Shown here: one piece after another, positions 7,535 through 15,456 of the stretch
How positions within the stretch are numbered: the stretch's first letter is position 1
Layout of the letters: every line of letters begins with the position of its first letter
DNA from: Nitrososphaerota archaeon
GTDB taxonomy: Archaea > Thermoproteota > Nitrososphaeria > Nitrososphaerales > Nitrosopumilaceae
Length of the DNA: 64,000 bases
NCBI GenBank assembly: GCA_016215465.1
Contig: JACRJT010000034.1
Location: forward strand, 1 to 64,000
Reading direction: 5' to 3'
The notes under the pieces: generated by a model
The model's input: only the letters and a program-made list of their open reading frames with translations
Database searches by the model: none
Told to the model about the DNA's origin: nothing
Made by a program: the position numbers and the translations under genes

Positions 7535-8037
7535 GACTTAGTATCATCGCTTTGATTCTGAGTGTAGATTTTTTCGCAAGCAATTTGATCTGTTTCTTTC
7601 TTCTCTTGTTCTAGTTTTTCAACTCTTTGTTTTAGATCAATTACTATGGGCGAATCTTTGAGCATTGCTTCATTTATTCCGCCCACAATTCCGTCAACCA
7701 CTCGTTTACGAATTTCATCATCATGAGTCAAGACATCTGCAATAAAATGTGCCATATGTTTTGTGTATGCTTTACGCATTTTTTTAGCAAGATAATCAAG
7801 ACCTTTACCTACTAGAAACATACCGCCTGCCATACCTATACAGATAAGTGATAAAATTGAGAATATTCTAATGGCAACGGTGATTGACTCGGCAGTAAAT
7901 TCTGTAAGCGGGTTTACTACATAGATATAAGTAAAAAACAAAAGTGCTGGAACAATGCCAAATAAAATTATGAATTTATGTGCAGGTAGTGAATCAATCG
8001 TTTCAACGATTTCATTCATTTTATTGTGTTTAACCAT
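7531..8037 (-). CDS. membrane protein with C-terminal coiled coil (cargo)
   Basis: Start chosen at ATG 8037, one base after the stop of the RHH gene; an upstream ATG at 8064 in the same frame would overlap it by 26 bases. The 168-residue product has two membrane segments (about residues 22-42 and 57-80), a basic stretch, then a heptad-rich helix near the C-terminus (DLKQRVEKLEQEKKET). It sits between the RHH regulator and the zinc protein in one operon. Function unknown. Confidence 0.72.
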   Translation of the reverse strand: MVKHNKMNEIVETIDSLPAHKFIILFGIVPALLFFTYIYVVNPLTEFTAESITVAIRIFSILSLICIGMAGGMFLVGKGLDYLAKKMRKAYTKHMAHFIADVLTHDDEIRKRVVDGIVGGINEAMLKDSPIVIDLKQRVEKLEQEKKETDQIACEKIYTQNQSDDTKS

Positions 8038-8038
8038 T

Positions 8039-8188
8039 CTAGTTTCTCTTCCTATTCTTCTCAATCCATGATTCTATTGCTTTTTCAACCAATTCAGTTA
8101 ATGTCATTCCTTTATTGATTGCCTCAATCTTTGCCTGTTTCCAGATTTCTGGATCTACGTTAAGAGAGGTTGAACTTTTTTGTACCAT
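8039..8188 (-). CDS. ribbon-helix-helix (CopG-like) regulator
   Basis: 49 residues: a beta strand (SSTSLNVDPEIWKQAK) followed by two helices (IEAINKGMTLTELVEKAIES), the full RHH fold. It is divergent to the transposase, and the 84-base gap between them contains repeated TACCAT half-sites including a 16-bp perfect palindrome, one half-site covering each start codon. It is therefore probably the autorepressor and transposase repressor of the element. It could equally be an antitoxin-like protein, but no typical toxin follows. Confidence 0.8.
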   Translation of the reverse strand: MVQKSSTSLNVDPEIWKQAKIEAINKGMTLTELVEKAIESWIEKNRKRN

Positions 8189-8273
8189 TATCTATTATTA
8201 CCATTTAGGGTATATAACAATTATGGTAAAGTTTATCTAGCCTGCAAACTATACCATTAATGGTATAATGGTA
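8183..8273. promoter_or_regulatory. operator array between RHH regulator and transposase
   Basis: Six TACCAT half-sites lie in 91 bases: 8183-8188, 8199-8204, 8223-8228 (inverted), 8252-8257, 8260-8265 (inverted) and 8268-8273 (inverted). The fourth and fifth form the perfect palindrome ATACCATTAATGGTAT at 8251-8266. The first overlaps the RHH start codon and the last touches the transposase ATG. RHH dimers commonly bind such tandem inverted half-sites. Confidence 0.7.
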
Positions 8274-9406
8274 TGACAACAAACGAAACAAACCCAACCC
8301 GTGAAGAGAAAGGAAAGACAATAGCAGAAAAACAAGATCAAGTACGACGAATCGATTCAACACATTATCAGGTAAAATCACAATATACGGGAAACATAAG
8401 ATGGTATGACGTAATCGCTATTGGTTCAGGTTGGAACTGCACCTGTGCGGATCACAAATATAGACAGGTTTGTTGCAAGCACATTCACGCAGTAGAGTTT
8501 TCAGTCAAATTAAGAGAAGAAATCAGGAAGAAAAATACAGTTACCATTTCACCGCTCAACACATCTGAGTGTATTTACTGCAAATCCGAGAACATAACAA
8601 AAGACGGATTAAGACACAACAAGTATGGTGATATTCAGAAATTCAACTGCAAGAACTGCAAACGCTATTTCACTATCAATCTAGGCTTTGAGAAAATGAA
8701 ACATAATCCTAAAGGAATCACAACCGCCATGCAACTATACTTCTCTGGGGAATCACTCAGGAATGTAGCCAAATCACTAAGGCTTCTAGGCATGAATATT
8801 ACTCATCAGACCGTCTACAACTGGATTCAAAAATACACTGGATTGATGGAAAAATATCTAGAAAACATAACCCCGAACATTTCTGACACATGGAGAGCAG
8901 ATGAGATTTTCATTAAGGTAAGAGGAAATCCAAAATGGCTCTATGCAATGATGGACGAAGACACACGCTTCTGGATTGCAAAACAGGTTGCAGATACAAA
9001 ATACACAGAGGACATAAGACCAATGTTTCAGGAAGCCAAAAAATTCACCCAGACAAAACCCAGTGTTTTGATTACAGATGGTGCACATAATTTTCAGACT
9101 GCATACAAGCGTGAATTATTCACAATAGCACTGCCAAGAACACAGCACGTTCGCCACATCCACATGGACAGGGATATGAATAATAACAAAATGGAGAGAT
9201 TGAATGGTGAAATCAGAGACAGGGAAAAAGTAATGCGTGGATTGAAGAAAATGGATTCCCCAATGATCGGGGGATATCAGTTATTCCACAATTACATCAG
9301 GAATCATCAGGGTCTGGATAATCAAACACCCGCAGATAAGGCAGGAATCAAAATTGAGGGGGAGAACAAATGGATGACACTAATCCAGAACGCAAGCAAA
9401 CAGTAA
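8273..9406 (+). CDS. IS6-like DDE transposase with N-terminal SWIM finger
   Basis: 377 residues from ATG 8273. A SWIM-type finger (CTCADHKYRQVCCKH, residues about 59-73) comes first, then a four-Cys zinc ribbon (CIYC...CKNC, about 97-122), a helix-turn-helix (about 140-185), and the RNase H-like DDE core: first Asp in WRADE, second in ITDGAHN, Glu in KMERLNGE. The core matches IS6/IS26-type transposases, usually about 240 residues, so the two N-terminal zinc modules are extra. It acts on the 49-bp ends. Confidence 0.9.
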   Translation: MTTNETNPTREEKGKTIAEKQDQVRRIDSTHYQVKSQYTGNIRWYDVIAIGSGWNCTCADHKYRQVCCKHIHAVEFSVKLREEIRKKNTVTISPLNTSECIYCKSENITKDGLRHNKYGDIQKFNCKNCKRYFTINLGFEKMKHNPKGITTAMQLYFSGESLRNVAKSLRLLGMNITHQTVYNWIQKYTGLMEKYLENITPNISDTWRADEIFIKVRGNPKWLYAMMDEDTRFWIAKQVADTKYTEDIRPMFQEAKKFTQTKPSVLITDGAHNFQTAYKRELFTIALPRTQHVRHIHMDRDMNNNKMERLNGEIRDREKVMRGLKKMDSPMIGGYQLFHNYIRNHQGLDNQTPADKAGIKIEGENKWMTLIQNASKQ

Positions 9407-9457
9407 AGAGATTGACCCGATGGGGTTTCAAGATAACCCTGCTGGTTATTGATTATC

Positions 9458-10051
9458 TCATTTAGGCAATTTGATTTTATTGCCAAGCATTTGCCTAGTG
9501 ATTTTATTTCCTTTGGGATCGAGTATTGGTAATTCTTCATTATTCCAAAACTCAAAACAGTCTATTGCCAAATTTGTAAAATATGCCATAAAATACTTGT
9601 GATCTATTCTTTCATTATCGATGTGTTTTTTAAGAATAAAATAGGATACAACTGTCAATACTCCAAATATTAGATAGTATTGTTTTTTTGGAATAGCCCC
9701 TTCTATAACTAAGATTCCTGCCTGATCGTAATTTCTTCGCACAACATCTACGGGATTTTGGTGATCAGTGTTTAATTTGCCGTTTTTCATCAGAGTGTCA
9801 TTCCGATAGCCATTGTAGATATTCTCTTCTGCACTTTTATGTGGTGTTTCACCAATCATTTTGAAAGTATCAGTTAATGCGGATCTCAGATGCTCTTTTT
9901 TTGAATATGCTATTGTTTGCCATGCAATCAAACCCGATACGCTAGCTGCAACAAGGGCAGGAATTGCCCCTTCTAAAAGTGAAGAAAACCAATCATTTGT
10001 TTGGATATATTGATAGATTGTTCCATTGATGTTTTGTGTTTGCCAATCCAT
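9458..10051 (-). CDS. membrane protein, cargo of the transposon
   Basis: 197 residues, no cysteine-rich motif. Membrane segments lie at about 27-46 and 126-142, with a soluble stretch between them (KEHLRSALTDTFKMIGE, then VDVVRRNYDQAGILVIEG). The pattern resembles small archaeal/bacterial DUF4760-like proteins of unknown role, but that is a loose resemblance. It is convergent with the transposase, 51 bases away. Confidence 0.7.
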   Translation of the reverse strand: MDWQTQNINGTIYQYIQTNDWFSSLLEGAIPALVAASVSGLIAWQTIAYSKKEHLRSALTDTFKMIGETPHKSAEENIYNGYRNDTLMKNGKLNTDHQNPVDVVRRNYDQAGILVIEGAIPKKQYYLIFGVLTVVSYFILKKHIDNERIDHKYFMAYFTNLAIDCFEFWNNEELPILDPKGNKITRQMLGNKIKLPK

Positions 10052-10151
10052 ATTATGATGACGTTGTAATTGCTTAAAAGAACTATTTTGAAAGTGAACC
10101 AGTTCCGAATTAATTAGTTCTTTTATACTAGTATTACCTTACGAATTTACT

Positions 10152-10274
10152 ATGGCAAAATGCACCAGATTGAACTGTAGGCACGAACAATATCAACACC
10201 CAAATCCCAACACTTGTGGTGGAGCAAGTAAATGTACTACAGATGTATGTGAATGTGAAAAATTCACACCATAA
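10152..10274 (+). CDS. 40-residue Cys/His-rich microprotein in the transposon
   Basis: ATG at 10152, TAA at 10272-10274. Six cysteines (4, 9, 22, 28, 33, 35) and two histidines (11, 16) follow the pattern C-x4-C-x-H ... C-x4-C-x-C-x2-F. CTTTTATACT lies 24-34 bases upstream as a TATA box. The same overall pattern occurs in the 34-residue protein at 11189-11293, just outside the element, suggesting a small metal-binding family. Function unknown. Confidence 0.65.
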   Translation: MAKCTRLNCRHEQYQHPNPNTCGGASKCTTDVCECEKFTP

Positions 10275-10375
10275 ATTTTTAGAATTATAGTGAAATTAAG
10301 CATTTTTACAATAGGTAAAGTGGGAATTTACGAAGTTATGATCATTCTTTAATACTTGATTGAGATCCATATTAT

Positions 10376-10552
10376 GTGTCCGCAGTCGGGCTGATTGCAT
10401 TCTTAATAATTCTCATAGTTGGTGGTGCATTTCTAATGCTAAGTCCTGAATCTGTGCCTAGAAACATTGCCGAATTTGGAATGCCTGTTTTTGGGGCTGG
10501 TTTAATTGGTTTAATTATTTTTGCTATCTTGAAGTTTTTTCATATTATTTGA
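10376..10552 (+). CDS. 58-residue two-helix membrane protein in the transposon
   Basis: GTG start at 10376 and TGA at 10550-10552. Nearly the whole protein is two membrane segments (about residues 3-22 and 37-56) joined by a short loop. CTTTAATACTT lies about 22-30 bases upstream. Too short and hydrophobic to assign a family. Confidence 0.55.
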   Translation: MSAVGLIAFLIILIVGGAFLMLSPESVPRNIAEFGMPVFGAGLIGLIIFAILKFFHII

Positions 10553-10673
10553 TCTTCTTTCATTGTAGATTAGCCCTAGTCCTAAACCAAGAGATGAACA
10601 AGTAATCAACACAATTAGCAGTGATGGTATCTCAATCAGATAATTTCACCCCTATCATTCATTATGACTGACA

Positions 10674-10722
10674 CCCGACGGAATTTGACAGGGAGAAATA
10701 CCGACGAAGACTTGACAGAACC
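10674..10722 (-). repeat. right terminal inverted repeat, 49 bp
   Basis: Perfect reverse complement of 7301-7349. Read on the plus strand it carries a second copy of the codons for the end of the 80-residue zinc protein, but without a gene in front. Confidence 0.9.
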
Positions 10723-10730
10723 CATTTGTT
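10723..10730. repeat. right 8-bp target-site duplication
   Basis: CATTTGTT, same orientation as 7293-7300, directly outside the right inverted repeat. Confidence 0.85.
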
Positions 10731-10851
10731 ACAAAAAATTCATCATGTGCCGTATTGGAATTGGTTTTATGGTGTGATGCCAAATTGGTCTATATCAGTT
10801 AATAAAGCAAGTACGCACAGATTATAGATTAAGCCCATTCATGGTTGCCAA

Positions 10852-11181
10852 ATGTATGACGATCTGGTAAAGGAGGCAATACATGGACAAACGGCAGATA
10901 GTGCGTCTGCTATAATGCAAAGCACCGTTCCAAATGAGGTAAAGGGGTTTATTCCGGATTTGGTATCGCAGCTAGATCAAGGGGTGGATCCGTCAGATGT
11001 TGCAGACCAAGCACTAAACAAGACGTTTGACATTGTGCAGTCGTCTTTGTTGGGAGATGCGTCAAACCACGTAATTGACAAATTTGGGCATAGAATAGTG
11101 GATTTGCTTTTTGGGGCACCATTTCTGAACATATTGCAAAAGGCGTCACTACTCATATCAAACAGCACAAATCCGTTTTAG
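10852..11181 (+). CDS. conserved-looking hypothetical protein, 109 residues
   Basis: A soluble, mostly helical protein without cysteines. The middle (PSDVADQALNKTFDIVQSSL) and the hydrophobic end (FGAPFLNILQKASLLI) suggest an amphipathic helical bundle. ATG at 10852; GTTAATAAAGC lies about 50 bases upstream, so the promoter is unclear. It is the first gene right of the transposon. No family recognised. Confidence 0.6.
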   Translation: MYDDLVKEAIHGQTADSASAIMQSTVPNEVKGFIPDLVSQLDQGVDPSDVADQALNKTFDIVQSSLLGDASNHVIDKFGHRIVDLLFGAPFLNILQKASLLISNSTNPF

Positions 11182-11188
11182 TTTGCAT

Positions 11189-11293
11189 TTATGAAAAGGA
11201 CGTACAATTGCAGCCCTTGACTAGGCATTTACCGTTTTTGTCATGTATGGCAGAATCATGAAAACAGCCAGACAGGAGATTTTTGCATTTCAT
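11189..11293 (-). CDS. 34-residue Cys/His-rich microprotein
   Basis: ATG at 11293, TAA at 11189-11191. C3-x6-C10-x-H12 ... C23-x4-C28-x-C30-x2-F33 mirrors the layout of the microprotein inside the transposon (C-x4-C-x-H ... C-x4-C-x-C-x2-F). It follows the C2H2 microprotein gene by 31 bases on the same strand, so both may be on one RNA. A 13-bp palindrome (TTAGGATTCCTAA, 11302-11314) lies between them. Likely a metal-binding peptide of unknown role. Confidence 0.5.
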   Translation of the reverse strand: MKCKNLLSGCFHDSAIHDKNGKCLVKGCNCTSFS

Positions 11294-11324
11294 AGATTTG
11301 ATTAGGATTCCTAACTAATTCGCT

Positions 11325-11447
11325 TTATGCTATGACTACTTGGACTTGTCTTGATTCGTGTTTGCAGATGTCTTTGTGTAGGTTTGCGTGTGCTTCTTGC
11401 TTGAATGTTAGATCGCACCTGTAACATTTCCAAGCTGTTGCTGTCAT
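11325..11447 (-). CDS. 40-residue single C2H2-type zinc-finger microprotein
   Basis: ATG at 11447, TAA at 11325-11327. C8-x2-C11-x3-F15 ... L23-H24 then C28 or H30 fits the classical finger (C-x2-C-x3-F-x7-L-H), with a C2HC or C2HH end. TAATTATATA lies 24-33 bases upstream on this strand as TATA box. Together with 477-575 it shows that this genome uses very small one-finger proteins. Confidence 0.6.
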   Translation of the reverse strand: MTATAWKCYRCDLTFKQEAHANLHKDICKHESRQVQVVIA

Positions 11448-11627
11448 AATGGAATAAATGGTATTTTTTGTATATAATTAAGGCGTAGCTTTTATTCATA
11501 GAAATGATCAGTGCGTTTGTTTCTCATATAGAGATATTTTTGAAAAATACTTACAGCGGATACAATCCTTAGATGTCAAAAACGGCGGTTTCCCTCAAAA
11601 TTTAAGAGTCCCCCTTAGTTCGTTGAT

Positions 11628-12503
11628 TTGTTGTCAGTTACAGTAATTGGGGGGAAAGCGTCAGAAGACTTGGCAAAAAAACTAGCTAAAAGACTAAAAG
11701 CCAGCTTTATTTCATCGAATCTTAGAATTTTTCCAGACGGGGAAAGCAAAATCACCATAAACGCCAAGCCAAGGAAAGGCAAAATCATTATTGTGAATTC
11801 TACATATCCGCCAGTTGATTCCAATCTAATGCAGACACTATCTTTAATCTCAAAAGCAAGACAGTTTTCATCAGATGTAGTCTCAGTCATACCCTACTTG
11901 GGTTATGCAAGACAAGATAGAGAGTTTCTCCCAGGCGAAATAGTAACGCTGTCAGTCATAGCAAAATTACTCAAAGCATCTGGCGCGTCAAAAGTGATAG
12001 TTGTCGATATTCACAGTCAGATTGGTCTGAAGCACTTTGATGTTCCAGTCAAAAACGTCTCCGCGGTACAAGAGCTTGTAGATCATTTCGAAAAGCTAAA
12101 GCTAAAGGATCCACTTGTAGTGTCGCCTGACCTTGGAGGAGCTACCCGTGCTGAAGAGTTTGCAAAGTTATATGGGACTGATTTTATTGCACTCAAAAAA
12201 CAGCGGGACCGAAAGACTGGAAAAGTAGAGATCATGACTTTAAATTTGGACGGAGTAAAAGGGAGAGACTTGGTCCTAGTTGACGACATGATCAGTACAG
12301 GAGGCAGCATAGTAAAAGCAACAGAGTTTCTCAGGAAGCAAAAGTGCAGAAGAGTCTATGTGGCATGTACACATGCTTTACTAATTGACAACGCGGAAAA
12401 AAAGATAAGAAAGGCAGGCATTTCTGGGATCATTTCTACAAACACAATTCCAGGAAATACATCCGTAGTCGATGTCTCAGGAATCATAGCAAAGGCAATC
12501 TAG
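11628..12503 (+). CDS. prs: ribose-phosphate pyrophosphokinase (PRPP synthase)
   Basis: 291 residues with TTG starts at 11628 or 11631. VVDIHS near residue 126 and the PRPP-binding loop DLVLVDDMISTGGS near residue 205 are diagnostic. The enzyme makes PRPP from ribose 5-phosphate and ATP for nucleotide, His and Trp synthesis. It heads a tight run with the next two genes (stop and ATG abut at 12503/12504), so prs, the tRNA methylase, RNase Z and probably sir2 form an operon. Confidence 0.95.
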   Translation: MLSVTVIGGKASEDLAKKLAKRLKASFISSNLRIFPDGESKITINAKPRKGKIIIVNSTYPPVDSNLMQTLSLISKARQFSSDVVSVIPYLGYARQDREFLPGEIVTLSVIAKLLKASGASKVIVVDIHSQIGLKHFDVPVKNVSAVQELVDHFEKLKLKDPLVVSPDLGGATRAEEFAKLYGTDFIALKKQRDRKTGKVEIMTLNLDGVKGRDLVLVDDMISTGGSIVKATEFLRKQKCRRVYVACTHALLIDNAEKKIRKAGISGIISTNTIPGNTSVVDVSGIIAKAI

Positions 12504-13451
12504 ATGCCGGAAAGCTTTTTCATTGTTTCAAAAGAATATCTGGAGCTTGCAGTAGATGAGGTAGTAACTATTGCAAAAATGTACGATAGATTCTGTAAAG
12601 TCAAATCAATTTCAAATCTTGTTATCGTGCAATCAAAGACACCTTGGGAAAAAATAGTAGGTCGTGCCACATTTGTAAAAATTGCAGGTCAGATAGAGCG
12701 AAAAATGTCCGGTGTTTTCCTTGATGAGAAAAACTATACCCTACTCTTTGGTGCAAAGTCGTTTATGTGCAAGGCAATCAATCTTTCACAAAAAACAATT
12801 GACATTCCAGAGATAGAGCGTTCATTAGGAAACATGGTTGTGACATTTTGCAACGCAAAGGTTTCCCTGGAAGACCCAGATGTTACCGTTTATCTAATAT
12901 TCACAGATATGGAAAACTTCTTTGGCTTTGCAACAAGATTCGAACCGCAAAAACGGCCAAGAAAACTAACAAAGTTCCATCATGAATTGGATTGGAAGTT
13001 GACCCGTGCAATGATTAATCTGGCAAGGTTAAACGATGATGAAATTGTGTGTGATCCCTTTTGTGGTACTGGAAGTACGCTTTTGGAGGCAGAGTCCATG
13101 GGTCTAAAGTCAATTGGAATTGATTTTGATGAGAAGATGTGTAAAATATCAAAGGACAACCTCAAAGAGAATAATTTCAAATCCAGAGTCATCAATCAAA
13201 ACTATGATTACATGCTACAGATCAAGGATAGCTTTGATGGTATAGTAACTGATTTGCCATATGGAACAGCATCAAAAATATCAGAGCCCCCACAAAAACT
13301 AATACAAAACTTTGTATCAAAAATGCCAAAAGGTAAAAAGTTTGCAATTATGTGCAAAAAAGGCCTTGATTCAAATCTCAAGATAAAACTAACAAAAAAA
13401 TATGAAATCTATAGACATAAGAGCTTGACAAGGATGATTCTGGTAAAATGA
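12504..13451 (+). CDS. tRNA (guanine-N2) methyltransferase, Trm-G10/Trm11 type
   Basis: 315 residues. The N-terminal half has a divergent THUMP-like region; the C-terminal half is a Rossmann methylase with [13 protein letters not shown] (about residues 180-192, SAM site) and TDLPYGT (about 246-252, the catalytic D-P-P-Y variant with Leu). Archaeal Trm-G10 makes m2G/m2,2G at position 10 of tRNA. ATG abuts the stop of prs; the gene overlaps the RNase Z gene by 4 bases. Neighbouring RNase Z supports a tRNA role. Confidence 0.88.
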   Translation: MPESFFIVSKEYLELAVDEVVTIAKMYDRFCKVKSISNLVIVQSKTPWEKIVGRATFVKIAGQIERKMSGVFLDEKNYTLLFGAKSFMCKAINLSQKTIDIPEIERSLGNMVVTFCNAKVSLEDPDVTVYLIFTDMENFFGFATRFEPQKRPRKLTKFHHELDWKLTRAMINLARLNDDEIVCDPFCGTGSTLLEAESMGLKSIGIDFDEKMCKISKDNLKENNFKSRVINQNYDYMLQIKDSFDGIVTDLPYGTASKISEPPQKLIQNFVSKMPKGKKFAIMCKKGLDSNLKIKLTKKYEIYRHKSLTRMILVK

Positions 13452-14347
13452 AACTGGTATTTTTAGGCACATCAGCTGCGCAACCAACAGAAAATCGTGG
13501 GTTGTCTTCGACATGCCTTGAAAAAGACGGCGAAATTTTGATGTTTGATGCAGGAGAGGGCGCCCAAGTTTCTTATCTAAAATCTGGATTAGGGTGGAAC
13601 AAAAAGATGAAAATTTTCGTGACTCATTTGCACGGTGATCACTGCATTGGAGTACTAGGACTTTTGCAAACGATGACCTTACAGCACAGAACGGAACCTA
13701 TGGAAATCTATGGTCCTGATGGAATTGACATATTCATCGGTGAAAATGTCAGAATTCTAAATTTTGGTTTGTCGTTTCCAGTCAAGATAACTGTAGTAAC
13801 ACCCGGATTAGTGTGCGAAGAAAAAACTTATTCCGTATATGTAGAAGAGGCGGAACATTCCACTCTGGCATTTTCATATTTGTTTCAAGAAAAAGATAAG
13901 CCAGGAAAATTTGATTTACAAAAAGCAAAAAGCCTTGGCATTCCAGAGGGAAGTCTCTGGCATGATCTCCAAATGGGAAAAGAAGTTACATTTGGAAACA
14001 AGACGGTAAAGCCATCAGATGTCGTAGGAGAGAAAAGACCCGGTAAAAAAATTGGAATATCTGGCGATACAAGACCCACAAAAAAACTTGAGGTGTTTTT
14101 TAAAAACTGCGATTATCTTAGTTTTGACTCCACGTTCTCTGATAAGATAAAAGAAAAAGCGCTAGAGACAGGCCACAGTACGGCAAAGGAGGCAGCTACA
14201 CTTGCAAAAAATGCAAACGTTTCAAATTTGATCTTGACTCATTTTTCTGCACGATACAAAGACGAAACAGAACTACTTGAAGAAGTAAAAAACATCCATG
14301 GTTCAGTAATTGCTGCAAGAGATCTGCTTGAAATTGAGATAAAGTAG
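13448..14347 (+). CDS. rnz: ribonuclease Z
   Basis: 299 residues of the metallo-beta-lactamase fold. [14 protein letters not shown] (4-17) and [10 protein letters not shown] (about 59-68) are the signature tRNase Z motifs, with the later GDTRPT and HSTAKEA/THFSARY motifs also present. It cuts the 3' trailer from tRNA precursors, needed here since the tRNA genes in this window do not encode CCA. ATGA overlap with the preceding methylase indicates coupling. Confidence 0.96.
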   Translation: MKLVFLGTSAAQPTENRGLSSTCLEKDGEILMFDAGEGAQVSYLKSGLGWNKKMKIFVTHLHGDHCIGVLGLLQTMTLQHRTEPMEIYGPDGIDIFIGENVRILNFGLSFPVKITVVTPGLVCEEKTYSVYVEEAEHSTLAFSYLFQEKDKPGKFDLQKAKSLGIPEGSLWHDLQMGKEVTFGNKTVKPSDVVGEKRPGKKIGISGDTRPTKKLEVFFKNCDYLSFDSTFSDKIKEKALETGHSTAKEAATLAKNANVSNLILTHFSARYKDETELLEEVKNIHGSVIAARDLLEIEIK

Positions 14348-14349
14348 AC

Positions 14350-15066
14350 ATGTTTGAGGCTGTTTCAGACCAAATCAGAGACGCCAAAAAAATTGTCTTT
14401 GTGACAGGTGCTGGAATTTCGCAGGAAAGTGGAATTCCGACATTTAGGGGAAAAGACGGCTACTGGAGAAAGTATGATCCGATGCAGCTTGCAACAATTG
14501 ATGCATTTTACCAAAACCCAAAGCTTGTCTGGGAGTGGTATGAGGATAGAAGGAAAAACATTCTTGCTGCGCAACCAAACAAGGGTCATTTGGCAATTTC
14601 CGATCTTGCAAAATATAAAGATGTTATCGTATTGACACAGAACATTGATGGATTACACCAAAGAGCGGGAAGTAAACAAGTTCTTGAGCTTCACGGTAGC
14701 ATAATCAGAATAAAATGCACGGTTTGTGATTTCAAAGATAACATTACAGATAGTTTCGACGAATTGCCGCCAAGATGTAAGTGCGGCGAGATCCTAAGAC
14801 CGGATGTTGTGTGGTTTGGAGAAGATTTACCACAAGATATCTGGCACGATGCCATAAATCATGCAAAAAGCTGTGATATCATGGTAATTGCCGGAACCTC
14901 GCTAGCTGTGTCTCCTGCAAACGCTCTTCCAATCTTTGCAAAACAAAATGGAGCTGCGCTAATAGAGATAAATCCAGAGCAAACCATCATGTCTGAAGAT
15001 ATGGATTTGTCGTTGAGGGAGACATCTACAAGTGCACTGCCCCATTTAATTTCATTATTAGAATAA
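14350..15066 (+). CDS. Sir2-family NAD-dependent protein deacylase
   Basis: 238 residues. GAGISQESGIPTFRG (about 20-34), TQNIDGLHQRAG (about 96-107), catalytic His in ELHGS (about 115-119), a zinc site (CTVC then CKCGE) and GTSLAVSPA are all present. Sirtuins remove acetyl or longer acyl groups from lysine with NAD, in archaea for example from Alba-like chromatin proteins. ATG follows the rnz stop by 2 bases, so it is in the same operon. Confidence 0.95.
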   Translation: MFEAVSDQIRDAKKIVFVTGAGISQESGIPTFRGKDGYWRKYDPMQLATIDAFYQNPKLVWEWYEDRRKNILAAQPNKGHLAISDLAKYKDVIVLTQNIDGLHQRAGSKQVLELHGSIIRIKCTVCDFKDNITDSFDELPPRCKCGEILRPDVVWFGEDLPQDIWHDAINHAKSCDIMVIAGTSLAVSPANALPIFAKQNGAALIEINPEQTIMSEDMDLSLRETSTSALPHLISLLE

Positions 15067-15067
15067 T

Positions 15068-15448
15068 TTAGGTGTTAACAATATAACTCATCAATGTTCT
15101 ACCAACCATCAATGCGCCAATTGAAAGTCCGACATTTGCCATTATGTTGATTGCGGCAAGACCAAATTGCGAATTATCCATAAGGTTTGTTGTCTGAAGT
15201 GCAAAGGCAGACATCGTAGTAAGTGAGCCACAAAATCCCACTGCCACAAAAAGCGCGTATTTTGCTTCGAGATTCCATTGTTGCGCAAGCACGGCAAACA
15301 GGCCAAGTATGAATGCGCCAATGATGTTCACTACCAATATACTAACAGAAAGTGTGCCTAGTATCATTTGAGAGTCTGTGATTTTGTATCTCAGAAAGGT
15401 TCCAAGTACTCCCCCAACTGAAAGAAAGATGATCTCTAATCCTTTCAT
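15068..15448 (-). CDS. crcB: fluoride channel CrcB/Fluc
   Basis: 126 residues, four membrane helices. GGVLGTFLRY (11-20), NIIGAFILG (about 41-49) and GFCGSLTTMSAF (about 71-82) match the Fluc family, including the conserved Asn and the Gly-rich S/T track. It exports toxic fluoride as a dual-topology dimer. No crcB riboswitch is seen upstream, where another gene lies 8 bases away. Single copy in view. Confidence 0.93.
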   Translation of the reverse strand: MKGLEIIFLSVGGVLGTFLRYKITDSQMILGTLSVSILVVNIIGAFILGLFAVLAQQWNLEAKYALFVAVGFCGSLTTMSAFALQTTNLMDNSQFGLAAINIMANVGLSIGALMVGRTLMSYIVNT

Positions 15449-15456
15449 GGTTTTTC

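Larger units (their letters stand above)
7301..10722. mobile_element. IS6-like transposon with cargo, 3,422 bp
   Basis: The element is bounded by 49-bp perfect inverted repeats (7301-7349 and 10674-10722) that begin GGTTCTGTC, close to IS6-family ends, and by 8-bp direct repeats. It encodes a DDE transposase (8273-9406), a ribbon-helix-helix regulator, a membrane/coiled-coil protein, a small zinc protein, another membrane protein and two tiny ORFs. IS6 elements known to me are about 0.7-1.5 kb with a transposase only, so the cargo is unusual. Perfect ends and an intact duplication suggest recent insertion, into the gap upstream of the phosphoesterase gene. Confidence 0.88.
10553..10851. other. 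transposon right end and host junction
   Basis: No gene is supported here. The stretch holds the right inner end of the element, the right inverted repeat (10674-10722), the target duplication (10723-10730) and about 120 bases of host DNA leading to the 109-residue gene. Confidence 0.7.

Noticed and set aside
7531-8064. 177-residue version of the transposon membrane protein
   Set aside because: It would overlap the RHH gene by 26 bases, while ATG 8037 follows its stop directly.
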